A stretch of 42,532 nucleotides of DNA, taken from positions 1 through 42,532 of the forward strand of contig JAEUHP010000024.1 in assembly GCA_016795295.1 (NCBI GenBank), given 5' to 3'. Origin of the DNA: Planctomycetota bacterium. GTDB taxonomy: Bacteria > Planctomycetota > UBA1135 > UBA2386. Below, in pieces: positions 17,637 through 26,172 of this stretch. Below the pieces are notes generated by a model. That model saw only the letters and a list, made by a program, of their open reading frames with translations. It did no database searches and was not told where the DNA came from. The first letter of the stretch is position 1. Each line of letters begins with the position of its first letter. The position numbers were made by a program, and so were the translations under genes.

Positions 17637-17876
17637 TCAGCTGCCGCGGTTCATGGCTGCGAGCAGCCGCTCGGTCGGGATGCCGTTCTGCATCGCCACG
17701 GCTTCGATCGAATCGTGGGGATTGAAGCCGCAGTTGCGGCAGCCGCCGAGGTGGAAGTCGCGCATCAGCACCATGCCGAGGGACGGGTCTGCGGTGAGCG
17801 CTTCCAGCATGGTGGTCTTGCCGGTGAACGGTCCCTTGTGCTGGGTGCCGGTGGAGGTCGGGTGGCTGTGGTTCAT
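17637..17876 (-). CDS. DUF1858-like small Cys protein
   Basis: A 79-residue protein with a poorly ordered N-terminus. From ~23 a helical domain follows: MLEALTADPSLGMVLMRDF, then HLGGCRNCGFN with a CxxC, then DSIEAVAMQNGIPTERLLAAMN. This pattern (delayed CxxC between helices, ending in leucine-rich LLxxLN) is that of DUF1858/ScdA-N-type domains, which often accompany Fe-S repair or hybrid-cluster proteins. It sits 55 bp after mrp and 96 bp before thioredoxin on the same strand, consistent with Fe-S or thiol handling. The family call is from pattern recognition. Confidence 0.7.
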   Translation of the reverse strand: MNHSHPTSTGTQHKGPFTGKTTMLEALTADPSLGMVLMRDFHLGGCRNCGFNPHDSIEAVAMQNGIPTERLLAAMNRGS

Positions 17877-17931
17877 GGTTGGCAGTGGTTCAGTTCGGTT
17901 GGATTCGAGTCGAGTGCTGCGCCGCGCTCGG

Positions 17932-18993
17932 TCACTCGGCGTTGAGGATGCTCACGCGCTGGGCGACCTTGGCGGCGATCGCCGTCAGAGCTTGGGCGGC
18001 GGCCGAGTCCGGTGCCGAGACCACGACCGGGGTGCCGTGGTCGCCACCTTCGCGGACCGGCATCTCGATCGGGATCTGGCCGAGGAGCGGCACCCCGAAC
18101 TCGCGTTCGATCCGCGCGCCGCCGCCGCTGCCGAACAGGTGGTAGCGCTCGGTGTGTCCGGGCGGGGTGAACCAGGACATGTTCTCGACCACGCCCAGGA
18201 TCGGCACGTTCACGGTCTGGAACATGCGGATCGCCTTCTTCACGTCCAGGACCGAGACGTCCTGCGGCGTGGTGACGATCACGGCACCCATCAGGTGGGC
18301 CTGTTGGCTCAGCGACAGCTGGGCGTCGCCAGTGCCCGGGGGCAGGTCGACGACCAGGTAGTCGAGGTTTTGCCAGGCCACGTCGAACAGGAACTGCCGC
18401 ACTGCGGAGTGCAGCATCGGTCCGCGCCAGATCACCGGCTGGTCTTCCGCGACCAGTAACGCCATCGACATCACCTGCACGCCGTGGCGCACGAACGGCA
18501 CGATCTTCTTGTCGACCACCTGCGGCTGGCCGGTGGCGCCGAGCATCAGCGGCACGTTCGGCCCGTAGACGTCGGCATCCAGGATCCCGACCCGGGCGCC
18601 GGCCCGGTGCAGGGCGCAGGCGAGGTTGACCGCGACGGTCGACTTGCCCACTCCGCCCTTGCCCGACGAGACGGCGATGACGTTCTTGACGCCCGGGATC
18701 ATGCCCTTGTCGCCGAGCACCGGCCGGCTGGCGGTCACGCTCGCGGTCATCTCCACCGTGACCTGCTCGACGCCGGGCACCGCGCGCACCGCGCGTTCGG
18801 CTTGCGACTTCATCAGGTCCTTGACCGGGCAAGCCGGCGTGGTGAGTTCGATCTGGAACGCGACGTTGCCGCCGCAGATGCGCAAGTCCTTGACGAACCC
18901 CAGCGCGACGATGTCGCGGTGCAGGTCGGGATCTTGGACGCTGCGCAGGGCCTGGAGGACGGCGGCTTCGGTGGGGGCGGTGGTGGACGACAT
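17932..18993 (-). CDS. mrp: Mrp/ApbC-type Fe-S cluster carrier ATPase
   Basis: 353 residues. The N-terminal DUF59/MIP18 domain (~8-85) has TTPACPVKDLM with the conserved Cys55. The ParA-like P-loop ATPase domain has VSSGKGGVGKSTVAVNLA (108-125), DADVYGPNVPLMLG and VVDLPPGTGDAQLSL. Mrp proteins carry 4Fe-4S clusters to target apoproteins. The usual CxxC near the end is missing: after VVENMSW the sequence is FTPPGHTERYHLFGSGGG. The cluster ligands are therefore either elsewhere or replaced. It is the first gene of the group mrp, DUF1858-like, trxA. Confidence 0.93.
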   Translation of the reverse strand: MSSTTAPTEAAVLQALRSVQDPDLHRDIVALGFVKDLRICGGNVAFQIELTTPACPVKDLMKSQAERAVRAVPGVEQVTVEMTASVTASRPVLGDKGMIPGVKNVIAVSSGKGGVGKSTVAVNLACALHRAGARVGILDADVYGPNVPLMLGATGQPQVVDKKIVPFVRHGVQVMSMALLVAEDQPVIWRGPMLHSAVRQFLFDVAWQNLDYLVVDLPPGTGDAQLSLSQQAHLMGAVIVTTPQDVSVLDVKKAIRMFQTVNVPILGVVENMSWFTPPGHTERYHLFGSGGGARIEREFGVPLLGQIPIEMPVREGGDHGTPVVVSAPDSAAAQALTAIAAKVAQRVSILNAE

Positions 18994-19171
18994 CGCGGTG
19001 CCGTAACTAGCCTTGGAATGGGGCCAATTCAAGAGGTGGAACCGACCGCGTGGGGCGGGAAGGAACCGCGCCGCCGATCGTCGGAAGGGCCTGGATCCTG
19101 GCGGCGCGCGTCCAGCTGGTGGCGCCCGGCCGTCGATGTCGTACACTGTTCCGCTCCTGCGTCCCACCCCC

Positions 19172-20110
19172 ATGCTGCTGCGCAACCTGCTGCTTCTCGC
19201 GACCCTACCGTCCTTGCTGTTGGCCCAGGCCGGGGAGGAAGAAGCCGAGCGGGTGCGCCGTAAGATGCAGGCGTTGCAGGCCGAAGGCGACTTGAAGACC
19301 GAGGAGAAGGGGCTGCCCGACGACGCGCTCGAGAAGATGACGCCGGAGCAGCGGCTCAACCACAACATCCGGCACGGCGCGGCAAACCTCTGCTCGTTCG
19401 TGGCCACGCCGAAGCCCGCCAAACTCATGCCCGGCCAGTCGGGCGTCCTGGTCGTCACGGCGATCTTGAAGGCCAACGCAATCCTGCCGGCGCCGCCGCC
19501 GCTGGAAATGCTGTCGGGCATGCAGCAGGGCTTGGTGACGCTGGGGCCGCCGGCATTTCGCCCGGCCGAGCCGGGCAAGCTGAACGGCTTCTACCGCGGC
19601 AAGCCGGTCTACGACAACTGGGCGATCTTCGAGGTCCCGGTCACCATGTCGCCGGCTGCGGAGATCGGCCGTCAGCAGCCCGTGTCGCTGGAGATGAAGT
19701 TCGACCTGTTCGATGCCAACGCGGGGCAGCCGATCGGGCGTTTCATCGACCGGGTCGCCGCGACGATCGAGGTGGGGCACTCCGCCGACCCGGCTGCGCA
19801 GACGGTGCTGCGATCCACCACCCCAAGTCCCGCAGCGGCCGCCGCTGCCGCTGCAGCGCCGGGATCTGGCGAGGGCGACGATGCCCGTCGGACAGGCAAC
19901 GCGGAGCCGCCGCGCACGGTGGTAGTCGCCGCGCCCCCGGCCACCGTTGCCGCGCCCGAGTCGTCGGCGGCCGTCCAGCCAGCGGCTGGTGCCGACCTGC
20001 CTGCGCCGGAGCCGGTCGAAGATGCCGGCTCTGTGCCGCTGCCGCTGCTGGTCGCCGGCGCCGCCGCAGTGCTGGCGTTGGTGCTGCTGCTGGCCCGTCG
20101 CCGCAGCTGA
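19172..20110 (+). CDS. Exported protein with C-terminal membrane anchor, unknown function
   Basis: 312 residues from ATG 19172; an in-frame ATG at 19136 would add 12 residues before the signal peptide. The signal peptide is MLLRNLLLLATLPSLLLAQ. A short Glu/Lys-rich helical part (~20-65) follows. Then comes an immunoglobulin-like beta domain (~75-205) with KPAKLMPGQSGVLVVTAIL and WAIFEVPVTMSPAAEIG, in the style of DsbD N-terminal or BatD-like domains. An Ala/Pro-rich linker precedes one C-terminal helix (LLVAGAAAVLALVLLLARRR). The resemblance to a DsbD-N domain is weak. It is divergent from mrp with a 178-bp gap. Confidence 0.7.
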   Translation: MLLRNLLLLATLPSLLLAQAGEEEAERVRRKMQALQAEGDLKTEEKGLPDDALEKMTPEQRLNHNIRHGAANLCSFVATPKPAKLMPGQSGVLVVTAILKANAILPAPPPLEMLSGMQQGLVTLGPPAFRPAEPGKLNGFYRGKPVYDNWAIFEVPVTMSPAAEIGRQQPVSLEMKFDLFDANAGQPIGRFIDRVAATIEVGHSADPAAQTVLRSTTPSPAAAAAAAAAPGSGEGDDARRTGNAEPPRTVVVAAPPATVAAPESSAAVQPAAGADLPAPEPVEDAGSVPLPLLVAGAAAVLALVLLLARRRS

Positions 20111-20324
20111 CCCGGGGATTTGCTGGGACTGGGTCGCAGGGTCGTTTGCGGCTGGATCCGTCGCGGCGAATTCGGGCGCGGTCGGATTCTGCGCCATTCG
20201 GGAGCTTCTGGGTACGCTTCTTGTCGTAGCAGGGGACGTGCTGCGTCCAGTAGCCGGTCCGCGGCGAATGCTGCGGTGCCGGCGGCTGGTCCGGTGCTCG
20301 GCCGAACGGCCAAAGGAACCCCCC

Positions 20325-21530
20325 ATGGTACTCGCCAAGTTGTTTTCTCGCGCCAAGTTGCGTCTGGGCAGCGGTCAGACCGTGAGCCTCCAGCAGCTCG
20401 ATGCTTGGCTCGACGTGGAAACTGCGGCCTTCGACACGACTGCTGCCAAGCTGGCGGTGGCCTTTGCTTCGGCTCGGGCGGTCGTGGACGTGGCGGGCTA
20501 TCGCCAGCACCGTCAGGACACTGCCGAAACGGCAGTGATTGCCGATTTGCCAGACGTCCGTGGCAGTCACTACCAGGCGGACTTGAAGCGTCTGCCGCCG
20601 ATGGACCGCCAGGAGGAGTTCCGCATGGCCCGTCGCCATGACTTCCTGCGCACGCTGGTCGGCGTGGCGCTGCGGCGGAGTGGGCTGCCGAAGGCCGGGG
20701 TACCGGCCCTGCTCGCGGGCCCGGTCGCGGCGATGCGTTCGGCGCTCGAGGCCCTGCCGCCGCGGCGCTCGGCCCCGCGCGCGTGGTGCCTCGCCGTGCT
20801 CGACAGCTTCGAGGCGCTGCGCAACCTCTACGTCGAAGGCTCGCTCTACATCGTGCTCGGGATCGCCAACCGCTACCGCGGTCTCGGGGTCGACACGGCA
20901 GACCTGATCCAGGAGGGCAACGCGTCCCTCTACCAGGCGATCGACGGCTTCTCGTGGCGGCGTGATGTCCGCTTCCGCACCTACGCGCAGTTCTGGGTGC
21001 AGCAGGCCGTGCTCAAGGTGCTCTACAACCATGCGCGCACCGTGCGCGTCCCGATCTGGGTGCAGAAGGTGCTCGGCAAGGTGCGCCGCGCCCAGGAAGC
21101 GGGCCGGCGAGAAGGCGTGGAGCTCAGCCACGCCGAGATCGCGGCGCGCATCGGCGTGCCGGTCGAGAAGGTCGAGTGGGTGCTCAACACCCGCCGCTAT
21201 GCGGTCAGTCTGGACGCTGAAGTCGCCGGCGGCGATGGCGCCACGCTGGTGCAGATGCTGCCCGACGAGTCGCTGGAGCCGATCCCGGAGTCGATCCCGC
21301 CTGGGGACCTGCGCGCGGTCATGAGTGAGGCGATGGCCGACCTGCCCGACCGCGAACGGCGCATCCTCGAAGCCCGCTTTGGCCTGCAGGGGCATGTGCC
21401 GCAGACGCTCGGCGCGATCGCCAAGGAATACGGCATCACCGCCGAGCGGGTGCGCCAGCTGCAGAACGCGGCCCTGGGGCGGCTGAAGCAGCCCAGCACG
21501 CTGCGCCGGTTGCAGGCGTTCGTCGAGTGA
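20325..21530 (+). CDS. RNA polymerase sigma factor, sigma-70 family
   Basis: 401 residues. Region 2 begins near LRNLYVEGSLYIVLGIANRY, with DLIQEGNASLYQAIDGFSW (core binding), RFRTYAQFWVQQAV (region 2.4-like) and ARTVRVPIWV. Region 3 is ~265-300. Region 4 includes LPDRERRILEARFGL and the helix-turn-helix TLGAIAKEYGITAERVRQLQ. This layout fits group 2/3 sigma factors. The first ~165 residues are unlike RpoD region 1 and contain no known domain I can name, so it is probably not the primary sigma. An AAGGA ribosome site 7 nt before the ATG fixes the start. The 214-bp gap before it has no obvious gene. Confidence 0.88.
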   Translation: MVLAKLFSRAKLRLGSGQTVSLQQLDAWLDVETAAFDTTAAKLAVAFASARAVVDVAGYRQHRQDTAETAVIADLPDVRGSHYQADLKRLPPMDRQEEFRMARRHDFLRTLVGVALRRSGLPKAGVPALLAGPVAAMRSALEALPPRRSAPRAWCLAVLDSFEALRNLYVEGSLYIVLGIANRYRGLGVDTADLIQEGNASLYQAIDGFSWRRDVRFRTYAQFWVQQAVLKVLYNHARTVRVPIWVQKVLGKVRRAQEAGRREGVELSHAEIAARIGVPVEKVEWVLNTRRYAVSLDAEVAGGDGATLVQMLPDESLEPIPESIPPGDLRAVMSEAMADLPDRERRILEARFGLQGHVPQTLGAIAKEYGITAERVRQLQNAALGRLKQPSTLRRLQAFVE

Positions 21531-21658
21531 CGGCGACTGGCGCGTGAAGTCCCGCCGCTCGGCGCTGCCGACGGCAGACTTGGCCGGCGCGCCGCACCGG
21601 CTGGGGTGGTGGCAGCTCCGGGGCTTTCGCTTCTGCCGAGTGGGCGGTGGCGACGCAG

Positions 21659-22357
21659 TCACTTGCCGCTGGGCAGCTCGGCCACCAAGGTCTTCAGAGC
21701 GCCTGCGACCAGTCGGTAGGCTTCGGCTTGTCCTTGGCGGAACACGACCGACGAACGCAGGAGATTGCGAAAGTGCGGGCTGTTGCGCAGCGCGCGCCAA
21801 GCGAGGTGGTAACCGTGCGCATAGCCCTGTTCGCCGCTGCTCGCGAAGGCTGGCCCGGCCTCGTCGACGTACGGGAACGCACGCCCGAGCACGAACTCGC
21901 GGTTGACTGCGTCCCATTCTCCGGCCATCGGATACAGGCGTTCGTAGACGTTGAGAACGCGCCGCAGCAGCGCTTTGTCGCGAAACACGCGCGAGGCACC
22001 GGTCTGCCGCAGTTCGGAGTAGGTGGCCGTCGCCGGCCGAAAGGCTGCGTAGCCGAGCAGTGTGTCCATCAATGCGTCGAGGGCCTTGTCGTCGAGCTTG
22101 CCATCGTCCGCGAGCGCTCCTTGCATGCGCGCGGTGTCGTCGGCGAGGCGCTTGCCGTAGTTCTCGAGCGTCGCGAGGTCGCCGCGCAGTTCCGTCGCGA
22201 ACGACTCCAGGAGTCGCTGTTCCTCGGCGCGGTCTGCACGGTCCTTGCGCTGGTCCTCGAGCCAGAACGAGATCGTGACGCCGAGTACGACGGCAAGGAG
22301 TTCGAGGCCGAATCGACGGGACGAACGGAGAACACGGATTCGAGGACTTGTCCTCAT
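21659..22357 (-). CDS. DUF6090-like single-helix membrane protein
   Basis: 232 residues. One transmembrane helix near the N-terminus (FGLELLAVVLGVTISFWLED) is followed by a charged helical body with RAEEQRLLESFATELRGDL. The helix followed by an E-D-x-R-K/E-R turn and then ELRxDL is the hallmark of the DUF6090 family, whose function is not known. It converges on the sigma factor gene with a 128-bp gap. A stretch containing CTGCC/GGCAG near 21,577-21,589 could be a weak shared terminator. Confidence 0.7.
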   Translation of the reverse strand: MRTSPRIRVLRSSRRFGLELLAVVLGVTISFWLEDQRKDRADRAEEQRLLESFATELRGDLATLENYGKRLADDTARMQGALADDGKLDDKALDALMDTLLGYAAFRPATATYSELRQTGASRVFRDKALLRRVLNVYERLYPMAGEWDAVNREFVLGRAFPYVDEAGPAFASSGEQGYAHGYHLAWRALRNSPHFRNLLRSSVVFRQGQAEAYRLVAGALKTLVAELPSGK

Positions 22358-22547
22358 CCGTGCAGTCTAGAGCGCGCCGCGATGCGCGCGAGCGTGCGTC
22401 CCTTGGCGAAAGACTGGCAGCACCAGCACCTTCGTCCGCCGCACCTGCTTGCGGCAACTGCCAAAGCCGTGGCAGTCACTGCAGCTCCAGGTCTCCCCCC
22501 ACGGTTGGTGGCGATGCCGGACCCGTTCCGGGCACCCACGGCACGGG

Positions 22548-24734
22548 TCACTCTGCGATCGTCACGGACACCCGGTTGTAGACGATCACATTGGGCGCCA
22601 ACGAGCACGGGCTCGACGTGGTGCCGAGCATCATCCATTGGAACTGGATCTGGATGCCCACGAAGGAGTAGTTGAGCGGCAACGCCCAGGTGAAGGACAG
22701 TTCGCCCGGCGCATTGGGCAGCACCTGCGATGCCACCGGCGGCATGTACTGGCACAGTCCACAGGTGATGGGCGCGGGCGCGCCGAGTGCCAGGTTCAGC
22801 GCGGCCAGTGGCGCACTCTGGTCCTGGTACTGCAAGCGCATCTGGAACGTCTGGTTGCCCGGCGCGAACGCGCCCTGCGTGTAGCCGCACGGCAGCAGGC
22901 TGGTGCAGCTGTTGCCCAGGCAACTGCCGCCGAGGTTCACCGGCGTGCCGCCCTCCATCGTCACGAACGTGCGCGTGCACGCGGTGCCGCTGCCGCCGCC
23001 GATCGGCGTCTCGATCCAGCTGACCACTGCGCGCAGCGGATTGCCGTTGTCGGCGAAGCCGCTGCGGATCGTCGGCTGCTGTTGGTTCGGCTGCGCGACC
23101 GTCGGCAGCGTCTGCAGCGGCCGCAGCGGTGTGCCGTCGTCCCGGTAGACGCCGAGCACGATCTCGTCGTCGCCGGTGGTCGCCGTGGCGCGGCCCCACA
23201 GCGCCACGTAGCGATCACTGCACCAGGCCAACGCCGGGCTCTTGCCGCGCACGCTGTCGAACAGCGTCGGCGCGCCCGCCGTCAGCGTCGTGCCGTTCCA
23301 GGTGAGCCGCACCTGCTGCAGCTGGCCGAAGCGCGTGAACGCGGCGAGGAAGTGGTTGCCGTTGCCGGCGATCGCCGGGTCGAAGTCGATGCCGTTGGCG
23401 GTGATCAGGTTCGCGCTGCCGATCGACTGGCCGCTGGCGTTGATCGCCAGCACGTTCAACGTGTGCGTGTTCGGCGAGATCGCCGGCGAGATCGTGCAGA
23501 TCAGCGCGGCGGGCGAGGTGCCGGTGTAGCTGTCCGACAGCCGCGGCGTGCCGACGATCGTGTTGCCACCGGTCGCCGACGCGACGGTCTGTACGGCTCC
23601 GACCGTGGTCGGCGCCGTGAACGGGCGCACGCGGATGCCGACGCCCGGCTCGACGTAGCTGACCAGCACCGAGTTGAAGCCGGTCGCTCCCGCGTCGCGG
23701 CGGCCGCTGACCGACGGCCGCTCGCCCGAGGCGGCGATCGTCGTCACCGGCTGCAGCGGCAGCCCCTGCGACACGAAGAACGGCCGCACCTTCACCGTCC
23801 ACGGCCCGTTCGCCGTCGGGCCCTCCTGCCAGACGATCGGCTGCCAGATGTTGGCGTTGGCGATGACCGGTGCGGTCTCGACCAGGTTGGCGGTGTTGGC
23901 GATGCCGAGCAACGTGCTCGCGCTGTTGCTGTTGACGGCGTAGACGTCGCTGTCGCTCTGCGAGAACGTGCGGCACCAGGCCCACGTCGTGAAGACCGCG
24001 AAGCCGCCGGCTCCGGTCGTGCCGGTCAGGAAGCTGTCGTTGCCGCCGCCCTGCGGCACCAGCGAAGCGGTGCTGAGCCACGGATCGAGCACCAGCGGGA
24101 ACTGCGCGGTGTCGACGAATGCGTCCGGTAGGCGCAATTCGAGCTGGCCGTCGACCATCGCCAACTCGCCGCGGCAACGTTCGCCGCGCGCGTCGATACC
24201 GGTGACGTGGCCGACGTGCACGCCGCCGAACTGCCCGTCGGTGAAGCGCAGCGTGCCATCCGTCAGCTGCTCGGGCTGCAACCCGCCGCCGACCTTGCAG
24301 TGCACGACGAGGTCGCCGTCGCCGGCCGGGCGGTCGTTGAAGATGAAGCTGAGTTCGAGGCCGCGCGCGTCGACGCGGTAGTGCTCGACGATGCCGCCAC
24401 GCTGGTAGGTCACCTCGCCGCCATACCATTTCGGTGCCGGTGCACTGGCGTCGGTCGTCGCGGCGTGCAGGAGTTCGGAGCCGCGCGTGATGCGGTCGAG
24501 CCGCAGGCTCCAGACCCGGTTGTGCGGGGCCGTCGGCAGGGCCGGCACGAAGTCGATTCCGCCGGGACGCAAAGCGGCCTTGTAGTCGGGGCCGACCGCC
24601 CACGGTGTGCCGCTTGGGTCTTCGACCACGCCAGCGAGCTCGGCGAACGACCGCGGTGCGGTGTCAACGGCGACCTGGGCCTTCAGCAGGGTCGGCCCGA
24701 GAACCAGGAAGAACAGCAGGGAGGGGTGGCGCAT
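22548..24734 (-). CDS. Secreted protein with propeller-like body and C-terminal sandwich module
   Basis: 728 residues with a signal peptide (MRHPSLLFFLVLGPTLLKAQ). The N-terminal ~220 residues form a beta-domain with GGEVTYQRGGIVEHYRVDA and FPLVLDPWLST. Long stretches of repeated NxxxPxVAxN/GxxFLAAF-type strands follow (about 240-590), suggesting a beta-propeller of bacterial 'integrin-like/VCBS' style, though no Ca-binding signature is clear. The last ~140 residues hold several Cys (LGGSCLGNSCTSLLPCGY) and end with LPNAPGELSFTWALPLNYSF, like the recurrent C-terminal module. FVPALPTAPHNRVW near residue 70 is unassigned. Location is extracellular by inference; function unknown. Confidence 0.75.
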   Translation of the reverse strand: MRHPSLLFFLVLGPTLLKAQVAVDTAPRSFAELAGVVEDPSGTPWAVGPDYKAALRPGGIDFVPALPTAPHNRVWSLRLDRITRGSELLHAATTDASAPAPKWYGGEVTYQRGGIVEHYRVDARGLELSFIFNDRPAGDGDLVVHCKVGGGLQPEQLTDGTLRFTDGQFGGVHVGHVTGIDARGERCRGELAMVDGQLELRLPDAFVDTAQFPLVLDPWLSTASLVPQGGGNDSFLTGTTGAGGFAVFTTWAWCRTFSQSDSDVYAVNSNSASTLLGIANTANLVETAPVIANANIWQPIVWQEGPTANGPWTVKVRPFFVSQGLPLQPVTTIAASGERPSVSGRRDAGATGFNSVLVSYVEPGVGIRVRPFTAPTTVGAVQTVASATGGNTIVGTPRLSDSYTGTSPAALICTISPAISPNTHTLNVLAINASGQSIGSANLITANGIDFDPAIAGNGNHFLAAFTRFGQLQQVRLTWNGTTLTAGAPTLFDSVRGKSPALAWCSDRYVALWGRATATTGDDEIVLGVYRDDGTPLRPLQTLPTVAQPNQQQPTIRSGFADNGNPLRAVVSWIETPIGGGSGTACTRTFVTMEGGTPVNLGGSCLGNSCTSLLPCGYTQGAFAPGNQTFQMRLQYQDQSAPLAALNLALGAPAPITCGLCQYMPPVASQVLPNAPGELSFTWALPLNYSFVGIQIQFQWMMLGTTSSPCSLAPNVIVYNRVSVTIAE

Positions 24735-24949
24735 GGGAACAACGCTGGCGCCATGGGCCAGCTTCAGTACAGCGATCCCCGTGGCCTTGCCGTTCGAGGC
24801 CCCATGCAGATTTTCTGGCGGACCGCGCCGCTGCGGGCGCGCCTTGCCGGTCGAACGCATCGACGCCAAGGTGCGCGGTGTGACGAAGCTGGTGGCGCAC
24901 TGCGCCGTGGCTGCCAGTGGCGCGGTCGCGCTGTTCCGGTGAGGCCAGC

Positions 24950-26134
24950 CTACGAACGGTAGTCCGCATTGATTTGGACGTAGTCCTTGGTGAAGTCGCA
25001 CGTCCACACGTCCGCCGCTGCGGCGCCCGACGCGAGGTCGACCCCGAGCACGATCTCCGTCTCCGAGGTCAAGTGCTGGTGGGCCAGCGCCTCGCGTTCG
25101 GGGAACGGCACACCCAGCTCGTAGACACTCGCCGGGCCGACCCAGACCCGCGCTCGTTCGGCCGGAAACGGCACGCCGGCGCGGCCGGCGGCGGAGAGGA
25201 TGCGGCCCCAGTTGGGATCGCGGCCAGCGACGGCGGTCTTCACCAGCGGACTGGTGGCGATCACCCGGCCGACCGTGGTGGCTTCGGCTTCGCTGCGCGC
25301 CCCACGCACTTGCACCGTGACCAGCCGTGTGGCGCCTTCGCCGTCGGCGGCGATGCGGCGCGCGAGCTGCTGCGCGAGTTCGGTCAGCGTCGGCTCGACG
25401 GCGCCTTCGCCCTTGGCCTTGCCGCTGGCCAGCAGCACCAGCGTGTCGTTCGGCGAAGTGTCGCCGTCGACCGTGACGCGGTGGAAACTGCGGTCGGCGG
25501 CGCGCTGCAGCAGCGCCGGGGCGCGGCCGTTGCCCAGCGTCCCGTCGGTCAGCAGAAACCCGAGCATGGTCGCCATGTTCGGGTGGATCATGCCCGAGCC
25601 CTTGGCGAAGCCGGTGCAGGTGCCGCCCGGGCCACTCTGGGCGAGCGCCTTCGGGTAGGTGTCGGTGGTCATGATCGCCCGGGCGAAGTCGAGTGCGCCG
25701 TTGGGGCTGGCGCGTTCGAGCAAGGCGTCCAGGTGCGACACGATGCGCGGCACGGGCAGCGGGGCGCCGATCGGGCCGGTGCTGCACATCAGGATCTGTT
25801 CGACCGGGCAGCGCAGCCGCAGGGCCAACTCGCGGCAGCAGGTGCGCGCATCGTCGATGCCCTGCTGGCCGGTGGCGCAGTTGGCGTTGCGCGCGTTGAC
25901 CAGTACCGCGCGCACGTGGCCATTGCTGCGCAGCAGGTGGTCGCGGCAGACGTGGATGTGCGCGCCGACCAGCTGGTTCTGCGTGTAGATCGCAGCGGCG
26001 GGCACCGGGCTGTCGGCCAGCAAGAGGCCGAGGTCGAGCTGCTGGTTCTTCTTCAGGCCGCAGTGCAAGCCGGCGGCGCGGAAGCCCGGCGGCAGCGGCA
26101 CGTGGTCGGGCACGGGTTCGAGCTGGACGGTCAT
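24950..26134 (-). CDS. argJ: Glutamate N-acetyltransferase / ornithine acetyltransferase
   Basis: 394 residues. ArgJ moves the acetyl group from N-acetylornithine to glutamate, recycling it in arginine synthesis; some members also use acetyl-CoA. The precursor cleaves itself before a Thr nucleophile. The site here is KGSGMIHPNMATMLGF, with T189 in ATML. Other family blocks are VNARNANCATGQQG, DGDTSPNDT, GRDPNWGRI and the C-terminal TKDYVQINADYRS. Length matches. The gene is ~8.8 kb downstream of the arg operon's last gene and separated by secreted-protein genes, so it must be expressed separately. Whether it is mono- or bifunctional cannot be seen. A short NAGS gene in the operon makes the recycling role sufficient. 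Confidence 0.95.
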   Translation of the reverse strand: MTVQLEPVPDHVPLPPGFRAAGLHCGLKKNQQLDLGLLLADSPVPAAAIYTQNQLVGAHIHVCRDHLLRSNGHVRAVLVNARNANCATGQQGIDDARTCCRELALRLRCPVEQILMCSTGPIGAPLPVPRIVSHLDALLERASPNGALDFARAIMTTDTYPKALAQSGPGGTCTGFAKGSGMIHPNMATMLGFLLTDGTLGNGRAPALLQRAADRSFHRVTVDGDTSPNDTLVLLASGKAKGEGAVEPTLTELAQQLARRIAADGEGATRLVTVQVRGARSEAEATTVGRVIATSPLVKTAVAGRDPNWGRILSAAGRAGVPFPAERARVWVGPASVYELGVPFPEREALAHQHLTSETEIVLGVDLASGAAAADVWTCDFTKDYVQINADYRS

Positions 26135-26172
26135 CCCGAGACCTTAGTCCGCGGGCTGCTCCGCCGCACGCG

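Noticed and set aside
24735..24949. Gap between argJ and the secreted protein gene as an extra gene
   Set aside because: No frame with a plausible start and composition; only weak chance frames.
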